This document shows, in pieces, positions 36,881 to 48,603 of a DNA stretch of 64,000 nt. The translations under genes and the position numbers were made by a program. Positions within the stretch are counted from its first letter, which is position 1; each line of letters starts with the position of its first letter. Below the pieces are notes generated by a model. The model had not been told where the DNA came from. It searched no databases and saw only the letters and a list, made by a program, of their open reading frames with translations. Source of the stretch: Laguncularia racemosa (lineage: Eukaryota; Streptophyta; Magnoliopsida; Myrtales; Combretaceae); assembly GCA_037954665.1 (NCBI GenBank), contig JBBMOL010000098.1, positions 1,612,001-1,676,000 of the forward strand. Direction: 5' to 3'.

Positions 36881-39800
36881 GATACCCCAAAACCTAAAAT
36901 ATTATAATCCACCACTTGTCATAGATAATTACATGTGAAAGCTCAAAATTTGTCGAAATATATCCACATCACCTGTGATAACTACAATACATATAACTAA
37001 ATACACAAATACATAACTAAACACATCGACATAACTAAACATGATTAACACATAAGGGTTAGATCTCTAATGACACTTAAAGAGTTGACGATTACATCAA
37101 TCTAATTAAATCCCACACCATGTACACCTTATAGTAGACGTACTCCACATCATTTCCCTAGTTGTAATATAAATTATAACTTAACTTGTCAGTATAATCA
37201 ACATCATTAGAAATATTTATAATTGAAAAGGAAGATTCTCATAAAGGGATCATTAGAAATATTAACAGTTGAAAAGGAAGATTCTTATAAAGGGTGAGTC
37301 GGAGTCCAACATGTAAAAACTAGTGGATGCTATACATGTCAATCACACAACCACATAAACATAATAATTGATGCACAATCATTCAATTAATTATTTTTCA
37401 TTTTGGTGATACAAGCAACATAGTCTTGATGTCCCAAGATATTAGATAACTCATGAGCCCACAATACACTTATAATAATATATACATATGGTGTTTAGTA
37501 CTCGAAACACCTTGAAGTTCTAAAATTAACCTATATTTACTAAGATTATTTTATAATGCAACTCCACTTAGACAACGCCACACAACAATTTTCATAGCTC
37601 CACGCCAATAATATCGGTACTTTTAGTCCACCAACTATAGTCAAGCACAAGCAACACATTAATTACAAGCCAAATATTTATTAAGTTCATTGAATTATAA
37701 TTGTAACACGATAAACAAAAAACAAGGTAATTGAAATCACGTATTGGGAATAGGTGGCTTAATTATTTCTTAGATTTTCTTGATTTCTAACACCTGTTAT
37801 AAACACATAAATACCTTGACTTAATGTTTTATTCAAATGGGTTGTAAATCAATTTACTTACTTAATCTTTTACTCCATCTTCTACTTAACCTTCGAACTA
37901 ACCATCACTCATTGACATCCTTCTTCAGTTAAAATATTCAACACCCTATACTCTACACATACCACATCCAAACCCCTAAAAATAAAGTGCCACAATTCCT
38001 ATTCAAAATGAAATCTTTCTTTTTTGTGTGTGTGTGTGTGTGAATTACTTCATAATTTAAAGAAAACTTGAAGTATTTATCCCTCTTAAATTTGTCTTAC
38101 AATCTCCAAAATAATAATAATAATAATTTTGAGATCCTTTCCACTACACTTTTCCCTAAGAGTAAAATTTAACCAAAACTCATTTAGGGCTTCACAAAAG
38201 TAATGAAATATTAAGAGGAATTAAAGAGAGGTAGTTAACTTTTTGCTTGATTTGTTTGTAGGAAATTGTGGATGGGAGGTAGAGGAGAAGAAACATACTA
38301 CTTCTTTCTAAAGAAGAACCTATGTTTAATATGGTCAAAAGTAGTTTTTTGTAGGGAAGAAAAGGATTAAGTTAAATTCATTAAAAGTTTTGGGAAATAA
38401 AATTACTAAAATGACCTCCAAAACAAAATTATTTTTATTTGGGCATTTTAGTTATAAAAACCTTGATGGCTATGCTAGATATAATAATATTCTTATAGCA
38501 AAACAAGACACTCATAAAACTATATTTAGGTGCCTTATAGCACTAGGAATCTAAGAAACTAGTGGCATAGCTATTCGATAGCATTTGGTTAGTAGAATTG
38601 GACAAGAAGAACAATATGGTACAATCCTATTATACCACATTTAATTCATATAGTATAAGAAATGAATTTTTATGATGATACGTGATTATTTTTTATGTTA
38701 ATATAAGAATGCATCAGAAGAGTTCTAATGTGTATACATTAGAATAATAATAATAATAATGATATAGGGTTATTTTTTAGGTTTTGAAAATATGCTTGTT
38801 TTGTCTAGTGAAATAATTTTTTTTTCTCATAAAATATATTATCCAAATTTTTTGGATTTTGTCTAATAACTTGAGACCAATTTTGTTAAGTGATTTAGTT
38901 TACACAGTAAAATGATAACAATCAAACACTGCTTAAAAGTGTTGTACTAACCTACCAAAATCTTCTTTCACTTTATCCAATTTCAAATTTATATTATTAT
39001 TAAAGTTTGTTGGATTTTATATTGTTGTACTTTTTAATGCTTATGTATGTTAAATTGTTAATTTGTACTCCTAGAATCATTTATAATTTCTTCGACGATA
39101 CATGGTGTTTAGATATTCCAAAGTTCTTAGAAAGAGTACATGACATTTTGGTGAGCTTCAAATTTTTAGGAACGGATCTCTATAATGGTACGGGAGATTC
39201 TTAATTAAGAAATATGTGGTTATTCCATCCTAAACTATAATTTAGGCGTGAACTTTTAGAGTTTCAAGTAACAAAATACGATCATCCATTGTATTAAATC
39301 ACTTACTTGACTTAGATTTAACCAAATTAATTTTGAAAAAAAAATTGCAATTAGATTATAAGTTACAAATTAGATGCAATATTAGTTATAATTGGATTGA
39401 CTACAGTTGTCTTCACTTGTCAACCATGGGGTGAAAAAGTATATATGCAACAAATTGCCTAAAAATTAAATTTATTTTTTTATTTTTTTAAAAAGAGACT
39501 TAAAAAAAAAGGAATCAAACTGTTAAAACTGCCAAATGCAAGTACTGATAGAATCTCACTTCAACTTTTTAAATAAAAAGTCCATGCATATATTATATAT
39601 ATACTATTCCGAAGTATGAATACAAATTCTATTATTAAGGACAGGATTCCAACATGGAAAGAGGGCAACACGAGCAGTAGAAACGCATACATTCACCGTA
39701 AGATGATAAGCAAAAGAAGATTTACTAGATAATATATATATATATATATATATATTAAGTGTATATACACGTGGAGTATATTATTTAATAAAATTTTTAT

Positions 39801-40691
39801 ATGTTTAAATATTAAAATATATTATTTAATGAATTCTTTCTCATAATAAAGAAATAATTATTTAAATAAATCATCATTTAATGATTAAAAAAAATCTGAT
39901 GTCAAAAAAAGAAAATGATAATAGAAGATTAATTCATAATAAACCCTCCTAAAAGTTTAAGTCTGAGTCTGCCGTATGATTTCTGCTGTCGGTCCAGTCT
40001 ATTTCTTAGCACATGTAAAATAATCGATCAATTTCCAATTGACAAGTACGACCTTTCACTGTACGATGTTTCCCGATTTCTAGAATCTCTTTTCAATCCC
40101 GTTTGTTTTCAACTTCATAATTGGTTCGTAGACTTGGGACTTTTCGAGGAAATGATGAACAATTATTACCCTTTATTCACACCATAATTTTTGTGTATAT
40201 TTATGGATGTCACTATGTTATGTATTACTCCGAAATGTTGTCAAATGATATCCTATGGATTATAATGTTAATTGCTTTTCGTGAGTTTTGTATGGAAGGT
40301 CCGCAGTTTAATATTACATTTAGAAACCTTTCTAATTTTACAGGTTGTGCACCAAATCACTTCAACTTTCAAAGGGGTTTCTACACCTATTTAGGTTGGC
40401 TTTTTATTTATTTATTTTTTGAGTTTTTGAAAATATGATGTTAGTATTTTCAGATATCACAATATTAATTGTGAAATCCTTAAATTGAGATTTTTATACA
40501 CTTTTAATAATGATCATAGATCTCACATTTATTATGATATTGTATCAATAATAATAATAATAATAATAATGAATGAATGAATGATGAAACGACTATTGTT
40601 AATTTAATTATGACAATACATGTCACAAAAAATTATTATTTGTACAAACAACACATTAAAAAAAAAAACTGTACAAATTAAAACCTACATG
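36881..40691. other. AT-rich intergenic DNA with microsatellites
   Basis: Holds (TG)9 at 38025-38042, (TA)12 at about 39732-39755 and (AAT)8 at about 40547-40570. A near-duplicate pair of short segments lies at about 37195-37300 (ATTGAAAAGGAAGATTCT occurs twice). The open frames 39007-39204 and 40121-40438 have no recognisable domain. Confidence 0.5.
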
Positions 40692-41039
40692 TTACTCCAT
40701 TGATAAGAAGCGTTGCCACAAATGCTCAATCAAGTCGATTTGTTTTCTATGATGTTTAAGCATATCACAAAGTCGAATATTATTATTTCGTACATACACT
40801 TTATAATCTACAATATGACTATGATAAATGTGAGGTACTGAGATGCTAATGTCTTCTAATTTACACTTTGGTATTCTAAATCCAAAACTATAATTATCTC
40901 CTTCATCCTCATCAGTTATACCATGGAGTATTATACAAGCTCTCGTCATTTGACCTAACAAAAAGTGCATCCGAATAACTAAATTAAACTTCCTTTTGTC
41001 TAATCTGCTTTTCTTCAATCCATTTTTATTGCACTTCAT
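40692..41039 (-). pseudogene. PIF/Harbinger transposase, C-terminal fragment
   Basis: A 115-codon open frame. GQMTRACIILHG matches the C-terminal ACxILHN block of plant PIF/Harbinger transposases, here with Gly for the usual Asn, and DLIEHLWQRF matches their last block. The DDE catalytic residues lie further upstream in complete proteins and are absent, so this is a remnant. The sequence to the right looks like ORF1 of the same kind of element, so the middle of the transposon appears to be deleted. Confidence 0.75.
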
Positions 41040-41400
41040 TTACTGAAGATGTATCAGTAAAAATGATGTCCTCCTACAATTCAAGTGACCCAATGTCGTT
41101 CCTTCTCCTTCTTTGCTTCTACTTTCTTCTCCTTAAGCTTGGTTAGTTTGAGCAATAATTTCACTTCATCATGATCTTAAGTTGGCATTTGTTTTAATTC
41201 TTGCATAACCATTGTAATTTGATCACTACCCTTGCAATTTTTTTCTTCCTTTTTCTTTTTATAGCTTTATTACCTAGAGGATATATGAGCTCTTCGCCAG
41301 TCTCAATACTAGTAGATATATTGGGTTTTCACAAAGAGCAAGTATAAGCTCTGAATTGACCTTCTTTTTCTTTTTCTATTAACTTCCTAAGATGAGGCGA
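41040..41400 (-). pseudogene. PIF/Harbinger ORF1-like (SANT / NAM-associated type) fragment
   Basis: On the minus strand, ELIYPLGNKAIKRKRKKK and, further on, DTSS before the transposase fragment resemble the RPxGxKxAKRKxK and MDTS blocks of the C-terminal part of plant PIF ORF1 proteins (often annotated NAM-associated or glutathione-transferase-T3-like). Lys-rich and broken by stops. ORF1 helps PIF transposases bind DNA. Confidence 0.5.
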
Positions 41401-41477
41401 GATCTCAATTTTGGCTCATTACATAATAAATATTAGTAGACCAAGTGTGATGTAAACCCAAACCTTTGATACCAATT

Positions 41478-42190
41478 ATGTGATGTGAATTGACAAATCT
41501 AAGACAATCATGACGTGAGCTAGATCGATGCCCCTCTAGAATATGGATTAGGATTTAGATCTAATGTTTAAAATGGATAAATAAAATAAAACAAGGTACT
41601 AATGAGGTGTTTTTGGTATTTTTCAGATAGAAAATAAAGAGAGATATGGACAAATTGTAGATTGAATATGACACACCAATATATGAATTGAATTGAGTAT
41701 TAATTCTTAAGATTAATAAAAATTAGGTTAAAAAAAATAACCAGATCATTAAAGAGACTCAATATGACACATGGATCTTAGTATTGGATCTTAAACAGGC
41801 ATTGGTATGATGCATGAGATCTATATAACAAGATTGTTTGCCACAATTTATGAATATATTGATAAGAACCAAAAAATATGATATCAACTCACTAATTTCA
41901 TTATGAAAAACATCAACATCTGTTATATGTCTATTCTATTACATAGAATACCTTTATATAGGCTCAATTAAAATAAACCCTAGCTCTTATTAACCTAATG
42001 ACCCATTAAGTCATACTAGTTGATCTAATTATAAATTCAATCGACCTATTTTTACCTATAACAAATATGGTCAACCTAATGTCATTTTTAGCCTCCTAAT
42101 TGACTTTATAACCTTTTAGACTCGTCTTGAGCCATCTTGGTCATGATTCTTGCCTTTAAGATGATGCCTTAGTTTTGGATTCCCATTATT
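41478..42190. repeat. Repeat family copy A (diverged)
   Basis: Runs in parallel with copy B (42816-43530): both start GATGTGAA, share GAAAATAAAGAGA with ATATGGA, CATGGGATCTA-like and TTTCATYATGAAAAA segments. The left flank CTTTGATACCAATT is the reverse complement of a primer-site-like TTGGTATCAAAG, so A could be a 5' LTR of an old minus-strand element. Confidence 0.6.
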
Positions 42191-42815
42191 AGCCCATGGT
42201 TGGTGAAGATTTGCTCTCAAATATGAAAGTTGAATAATTGCAAACACCTACCTAGATCAATTGCCAATTTACAAGAAATTAATGTAATTACACTTTCCTA
42301 ACATAGGCAAACAATTTTTTGCACAGGTTTACTCATGTCCATCTATTCATCATTCTCCTCTCGTTTTCCCATAGTTTGTTTTAAGATCAGCAGTATTAGC
42401 TTTGTTGTACTTGGTCATGGATTGATAGGATTGAATTGCCCAATCCATTTTAAATGTCCCGATTATGTCATCATAGGTTCCAAGGTTGTATCCATCTCTT
42501 GCATCATTCTTTTAGATTGTGAAGTAGCTTCTCATGTATACCTACATAGCTACCTATGGAATTGTTTCCTCATCCTCCCAACATCCCACCAAATTAATGA
42601 AGTTTAACAACTTTAATAAAATCATTTCCCCACAATTCAACAAACTAATTTCCATCAATATTTTGCATAACCTACAAATCAACCAACTAACAATCTTTTT
42701 TTTTTCTTTTTATTCAACCCTATCTCTAAATCTTCAATTGATGAAAACATGAATTTGCACTTAGCATAAGATTTCTTCTACATAACGTGCATCACCTTAA
42801 AGCTTTAATACAAAT
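42191..42815. other. Spacer between repeat copies A and B
   Basis: No domain recognised in either strand. If B is an LTR of a minus-strand element this would be its interior. Open frames at 42335-42607 and 42534-42752 are not convincing. Confidence 0.4.
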
Positions 42816-43795
42816 TATGATGTGAACTAAATAGACCAATCTAGCATACAATTGAGAATTTGTATTTAGGGTTTGAAACATATAGATATAATTTTAATAA
42901 AGGTATTTTAAAGGTGTTTTGCATATTTTATGGATGGAAAATAAAGAGATATGGATGAATTGTAGATTAGATATGATGTACCAATCTATTAATCAAATTG
43001 AGTTTGATTAATTTCTAGAATCAATGTAACTCACAATCAAATAATTAATCCAGTTGTTAAAGATATTAGATATGATGCATGAATCTCAATAATAGATTTT
43101 TAAATAGACACTGATATGGCACATGGGATCTAGATAATAAGGTTATTTGCCATAGTCTATGAGTAGAATGATAAATGAGAGAATATGAGATCAATTTACT
43201 AATTTCATCATGAAAAATATCAAAGTCCGCTACATTTGTATTCAATTACATATCATGCCTTATGTAGGCTAATCTAAAATTCAATCAATGTAATCCTTAA
43301 ACAAGTCAATTAAGTCAATCTATTTTGCACTGCATCAAATATGATTAGCCCAATTTCATTTCTTATCGACTTAATTTGCTTTGGTTGATTTGATTGCACT
43401 CCACTTGACCTAATTGAGTCCTTTGGACTCTTGATTACCTTTATATAACCCTTTGGTTTAGTATTGAGCCATCACAGTCATAATTCTTGCTTTTGAAATG
43501 ATATTTTAGACTTGTAATCTTATCAAAGGGGATTTACGTTGTTTCTATGTCCTTTTCTATAACATATTCTTGATCATTTTATTGTCATCTCTTCTTCTAC
43601 AACAATCTTGTTGTTCATTTGTACCTAATCTTGCACCTAAATATTTGCCTATCACTTAGTGCTTTCTTGCATTTAAATTTAAATTAGATCACTTGGATTA
43701 GATCTAAATTTTTTTAGTATTTCATTATTTAAAATCAATTTTATTCAATTCAATTGGAAGAGTAGCAATTATGTTACATACCAATAAGGGCCTTA

Positions 43796-43983
43796 TCTTA
43801 TGTGCATAATGTAAGTTTTATATTTAGGTAGGATATTATTCTTTGTATATTTTCTTGCCTAATTTTTAAGAAATTTGAGATTACTTTGAACTCTTCTTCT
43901 CTGTATATATGCCGATTGTTTCTCAATAAAAGTCACAAGGAAAATGTTTCACAAAATCTCTCATTATTCTACCCAAATTGTTA
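43796..43983 (+). repeat. 5' LTR, 188 bp
   Basis: Starts TCTTATGTGCATAATG and ends CCAAATTGTTA directly before the primer site. It contains CTCTGTATATATG (TATA-like) and TCAATAAAAG, a poly(A)-signal-like AATAAA. Confidence 0.92.
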
Positions 43984-43996
43984 TGGTATCAAAGCC
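43984..43996 (+). other. Primer binding site (initiator tRNA-Met type)
   Basis: TGGTATCAAAGCC directly follows the 5' LTR; it differs by one base from the TGGTATCAGAGCC of the element at 1-4224. Confidence 0.85.
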
Positions 43997-44019
43997 ATAA
44001 ACGGTGTCCATCGACAACC

Positions 44020-45160
44020 ATGACCAGTGAGAAGAAAGAGGAAGAGAAAATACAGAGAAAAACAATTTCCCCATACGACATAACCTCCCTTGATAATCCT
44101 GGATTGATAATTACCCAGGTTCAACTAAAAGGAGAAAATTATGATGAATGGGTGCGATCAATGCGTACAGCCTTAAGAGCCTAAAAGAAGTTTGGGTTCA
44201 TTGACGGAAGTATAAAACAATCGAATGAAAAATCTGGTGGTCTTGAAGACTGGTGGACAATCAACTTCTTGTTGGTATCTTGGATTAGAAACATGATTGA
44301 ACCGACCTTACGTTCATCAATTTCTCATGTGGAGATTGTTGAAGAATTATGGAATGACATTAGAGATCATTTTTCGATCACTAATGGTCCTCGCATTCAC
44401 TAACTCAAAAGTGATTTGGCCGAATACAAACAAAAGGGGATGACTATGGTGGATTACTTTGGTCGTCTTAAGCACATATGGGATGAATTGGCAAACTTTG
44501 ATCAAATTTTGACTTGTAAGTGGAGAAAATGTACTTGCGATCTCGCCTTGATTTATGAAAAGAAAAGAGAAGAAGAAAGGGTACATACGTTGCTGATGGG
44601 TCTCGATGAAAATTTATACGGGACGACAAGATCGAGCATACTTACGCAAAATCCTTTGTCGACTGTAAACTAGGCCTATTCAATCTTTGTTCAAGAAGAA
44701 AGAGTGAAAACCTTCACCAAAGGGAAAGAAGAGAGAAGCGATGTTATGGCCTTAGCTACATGTACTAGATATGAGGCAAAAGATAGAACCACCATAATGT
44801 GCAGCCATTGTAAAACACTTGGGCATGAATTTGAAAATTATTTTGCTTTGATTGGCTACCTGGATTGGTAGGGCGAGAGACCGAGGAGTGATGGGAAAAT
44901 TTCTGGTCGAGGAAGAGGATATTCTGGTGGAGGATGTGGTGGAGGTAGGGGTGGCAAAAGAGGAAATTGAGCTTATGCTACTCAGGTAGGTAGCCACGTG
45001 GGTGCTGCTGGTGAAGTTGTTCCAAGTGGAATCGCAATTGACCAAGGGTCTACTGGCGTGAGTGGGAATAGTATTGTACCACTCCCCAGAATAAATTCTG
45101 AACAATGGTAAGCAATTGTGCAAATTTTTGGAGGATAAAAAATCAATTCCCCTACTTCCA
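44020..45160 (+). pseudogene. copia gag pseudogene
   Basis: ATG at 44020 opens a frame with ITQVQLKGENYDEWVRSMR. It stops at 44182 (TAA), resumes in frame, and stops again at 44401 (TAA) and 44671 (TAG). The nucleocapsid knuckle CSHCKTLGHEFENY (about 44800-44842) has lost its last cysteine to tyrosine. A Gly/Arg-rich stretch (about 44900-44970) follows, as in many copia Gag proteins. Not functional. Confidence 0.88.
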
Positions 45161-45165
45161 GAAAA

Positions 45166-48100
45166 ATGACAGGTAAAGCGATGCCCTGGATCATTGATAC
45201 GGGGGTTTCGAATCATATGATAGGTAGTATTGTTGGTCTTCAAAATGTGAAAGGTATTGCAGAGTGTCCAGTGGGATTGCTTGATGGAAACAACGCCGTT
45301 GTTACTAAAAAAGAGACCATTTATCTTAATGAACATATTTGTTTAATAAATGTCCTTTATGTGCCTGGCTTGAATTGTAACTTAATTTATATGTCACAAC
45401 TGGCGGATGACGAGGGTTGTTTTGTCCAATTCACTAACAATTTGTGTGTTATACACGACCGCACTTCGAGGTTGCTGATTAGTGCGGGTGAAAGAAGGGA
45501 TAGACTTTATTACTTCCAGAAGATGCTGCAGGCCATGAAGGTGCAAAGTGAGACGTCCATTGATGTTTGGCACAAGCGTTTGGGACATCCATCTCTGCAA
45601 GTGACTAAATTAATTCTTGGCATTAGTTTTGAGAATAGTTGTAGGCTAAATAAACATTGTGAGGTTTGTTAACGAGCAAAACAACATAAAGATAAGTTCC
45701 CTGTAAGTGAACATAAAGCTTTTGCTTGTTTTGATTTGGTGCAATGTGATTTATGGGGTCCTTATAGGACATTATCATCTTGTGGTGCTTCGTATTTTTT
45801 GACCATTGTTAACGATTTTTTGCGAGCTATGTGGATTTATTTACTTGTAGATAAAAAGGAAGTTTCTCATGCTTTAAAAATGTTCTTTTCAATGGTTGAA
45901 AGGCAATTTGATAAAAAAGATTAAAATGATGGGAAGTGATAATGGGACTGAATTCACATCTTTAAGTCAATTTTTTCTTGATAATGGGATAATTTTTCAG
46001 ACTTCTCGTGTGGGGACACCACAATAGAATGGAAGAGTGGAAAGAAAACATTAGCATATCTTAAATGTGGCAAGGGCGTTGAGATTTAAAGGGTCACTGC
46101 CCATCAAATTTTGGGGGAAACGCGTCTTGTCTGCTGGTTATTTAATTAATCAAACTCTATCCTCAATTTTAAATGGGCAAACACCCTATAGTGTCTTGTA
46201 TGGAAAAACCCCATCTTATGTTCTTGTACGTACAATAGGGTGCTTGTGTTATGCTCATACCAAAATTGGTGATAAATTTGCTAGCAAGAGTCATAAATGT
46301 GTTTTTGTTGGTTATCATTATAGGAAAAAGGGGTGGCGTTTGTACGATTTGGAAAAACGAGAATTTTTTATGTCTAGAGATGTACTGTTTGTTGAGGATA
46401 AATTTCCTTTTGCTGAACAAATAGCTTCTAGCGACATTGTCTTTACCCATTTAAATGGAGTAGAGGCTGACTTTGAGGACATAACCCCTATTGATGCAAG
46501 GGGGGGGGGGGGGGTGCAATGAAGGAAAGGTCATGGAGTCTACGGTAGTCTAGGACGAGGCTGATGTATTAGTGGATATTGAGTGGACTATAGAAGAGAA
46601 CCACGACAATGGTGATGTTGTTTCGAGTGACTTTAACACAGAATTATTAGGAAGAGGTCATCGTAAGAAGGAAAGTTTAGTGTTACTGCGTGATTTTGTG
46701 ACCCACACTATCCAGAAGAAAAGTCCATCTACTTCTCCCTCACTTGCATCATGACAATCCTTAGGTATGCCCTATCTTACAGCACACTATGTGAATTGTG
46801 ATAATTTCTCTACAAACCATAGAAAATGTCTTGCAGCTTTGATAATGGAATGAGAACCAATTCTCTACTCAGAAGTGGTAAAAGATGCGTGTTGGAGGAA
46901 TGCTATGCGCTAGGAGATTAATGCTCTTGAAGAAAATAATACTTGGGAAATAGCAAATTTACCACTAGGGCAGAAAGCTCTTAGGTGTAAGTGGGTATAT
47001 AAAGTGAAGTATAACTCAGATGGGACGGTCGAGAGGTTCAAGGCTCGCTTGGTAAATTTTGGGCAATCACTAGAAGGAGGGTGTAGACTAAACGGAAGTT
47101 TTTGCTCTTGTAGCAAAGATGGTTACAGTTCGAGTTTTTCTTCCTGTTGCCTCCGCCATGAACTAGCTAGTGCACTAGATGGATGTGCACAATGCTTTTC
47201 GACATGGAGATCTTGGGGCAGAAGTTTACATGAAATTGCCACATGGATTCCAAGTGACTTCACCAGGAAAGGTGTGCAAACTCAGAAAGTCCTTATATGG
47301 ACTGAAACAAGCACCACGTTGTTGGTTTGCTAAATAAAGTACTGCTTTGAAGGGCTATGGGTTTCAGCAATCCTATTCAGACTATTCTTTGTTTACTTTG
47401 AGACGAGGTAAAGTTCACTTAAATGTTCTTGTTTATGTTGATGATCTTATTATTTCAGGAAGTCATATTGGTGAGATACAACGTTTCAAGAATTATTTGA
47501 GTACGTGTTTCCATATGAAGGATCTTGAAATGTTAAAGTATTTCTTAGGCGTGGAAGTAGCATGTGGACCTAATGGAATTATTCTTAGTCAACGCAAGTA
47601 TGCACTTGACATAATTTCTGAAACAGGGCTCCTTAGAGCTAAGCCAGCATTAACGCCTATTGAGCAGAATCACAGGCTAGCTTTGTCTACTAGCCGGAAA
47701 CTTGATGATCTTGAGTCGTACCGTTGTCTGATTGGACGATTGATATATTTGTGCTTTACTCGACCAGATTTGTGTTATTGTGTCCATATTTTGTCTCAGT
47801 TTATGCAAGAACCTAGACAAGATCATTGGGAGGCAGCTTTGAAAGTGGTGTGTTATCTTAAAGGGAATCCAAGACGCGGTGTTTGTCTAAGTAGTCGTTC
47901 TAACTTACAACTAGATGTTTGGTGTGATGCAGATTAGGCATGATGCCCTTTGACTAGGAAATCTCTTATTGGGTGGTTGGTTTTTCTTAGAGGTTCGCCC
48001 GTATCCTAGAAAACAAATAAACAACAGATTGTCTCACGTTCCTTTGTTGAGGCTGAGTATAGATCCATGGCTATGACTTCGTGTGAGCTCATATGGCTCA

Positions 48101-48390
48101 AAGCTATTTTATCTAATCTAGGTGTGCCTCATAGTTCACCCATGTCGCTTCATTGTGATAGTCAAGCGGCCTTACATATCTCTCAGAATCCTGTGTTTTA
48201 CGAAAGAACTAAACATATCGAGGTGAACTCTTACTTCACTCGAGATAATGTAGTGGATGGGACGATCAAGCCTGCCTTTGTTCCTACCAATGCATAGCTT
48301 GCAGATGTCTTTACTAAGGCATTGGGGAAACATCAATTTGAGTGCCTGCTTAACAAGTTGGGCATTCAAGATCTTCATGCTCCAACTTGA
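45166..48390 (+). pseudogene. copia pol pseudogene (protease, integrase, RT, RNase H)
   Basis: Protease with IIDTGVSNHM (about 45192) lies in the open piece 45166-45672. The same piece has the integrase zinc-binding segment WHKRLGHPS ... HCEVC, ended by TAA at 45670. The integrase core follows (QCDLWGP about 45745; the E-box motif, broken by TAG at 46025-46027). The integrase C-terminal part is 46067-46522. The RT region (about 46850-47480) has stops at 47164 and 47176 at former Trp and Gln codons, and an intact YVDDLIISG (about 47432). RNase H (47347-48297 and after) is broken at 47935 where Trp is expected. A 15-base G run at 46500-46514 lies between integrase and RT, and the frame differs on its two sides. 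Not functional. Confidence 0.92.
46500..46514. repeat. Poly-G tract, 15 bases, between integrase and RT regions
   Basis: An uninterrupted G run at the same inter-domain place as the 25-base run in the copia element at 1-4224 (there seen as C). Confidence 0.95.
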
Positions 48391-48400
48391 GAGGGGGGGG
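48389..48400 (+). other. Polypurine tract
   Basis: GAGAGGGGGGGG directly before the 3' LTR, the plus-strand priming site for reverse transcription. Confidence 0.85.
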
Positions 48401-48598
48401 TCTTATGAGCATAATGTAAGTTAATGTAAGTTTTATATTTAGGTAGGATAGTTTTCTTTGTATATTTTCTTGTCTAATTTTTAGGAAAATTGAGATTACT
48501 TTGATCTCTTCTTCTCTGTATATATGTTGATTGTTTCTCAATAAAAGTCACAAGAAAAAACTTTCACAAAATCTCTCATTGTTCTACCTAAATTGTTA
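48401..48598 (+). repeat. 3' LTR, 198 bp
   Basis: Starts TCTTATGAGCATAATG after the polypurine tract and ends CTAAATTGTTA before target repeat CCTTA. It is ten bases longer than the 5' LTR because TTAATGTAAG is duplicated. Confidence 0.92.
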
Positions 48599-48603
48599 CC
48601 TTA

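Larger units (their letters stand above)
43796..48598 (+). mobile_element. Complete but inactive Ty1/copia LTR retrotransposon, 4.8 kb
   Basis: 5' LTR 43796-43983, primer site 43984-43996, gag from 44020, pol to about 48370, polypurine tract 48389-48400 and 3' LTR 48401-48598. Flanking CCTTA at 43791-43795 and 48599-48603 is a 5-bp target duplication, and the paralogous copy C has one CCTTA at 54723-54727, the empty site. The two LTRs differ by a 10-bp tandem duplication (TTAATGTAAG) in the 3' copy and by roughly fifteen base changes, so insertion is not recent. Many stops lie at former CAG, CAA or TGG codons. Its proteins are close to those of the minus-strand element at 1-4224. The LTRs start TCTTATG and end TTGTTA and lack the usual TG...CA ends. 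Confidence 0.95.

Noticed and set aside
40121..40438. 105-codon open frame as a gene
   Set aside because: Hydrophobic from T-rich sequence; no family recognised and no exon partners seen.
44752..45336. 194-codon minus-strand open frame inside the copia element
   Set aside because: It is the antisense of gag/protease coding sequence with a Ser/Thr-rich low-complexity stretch.
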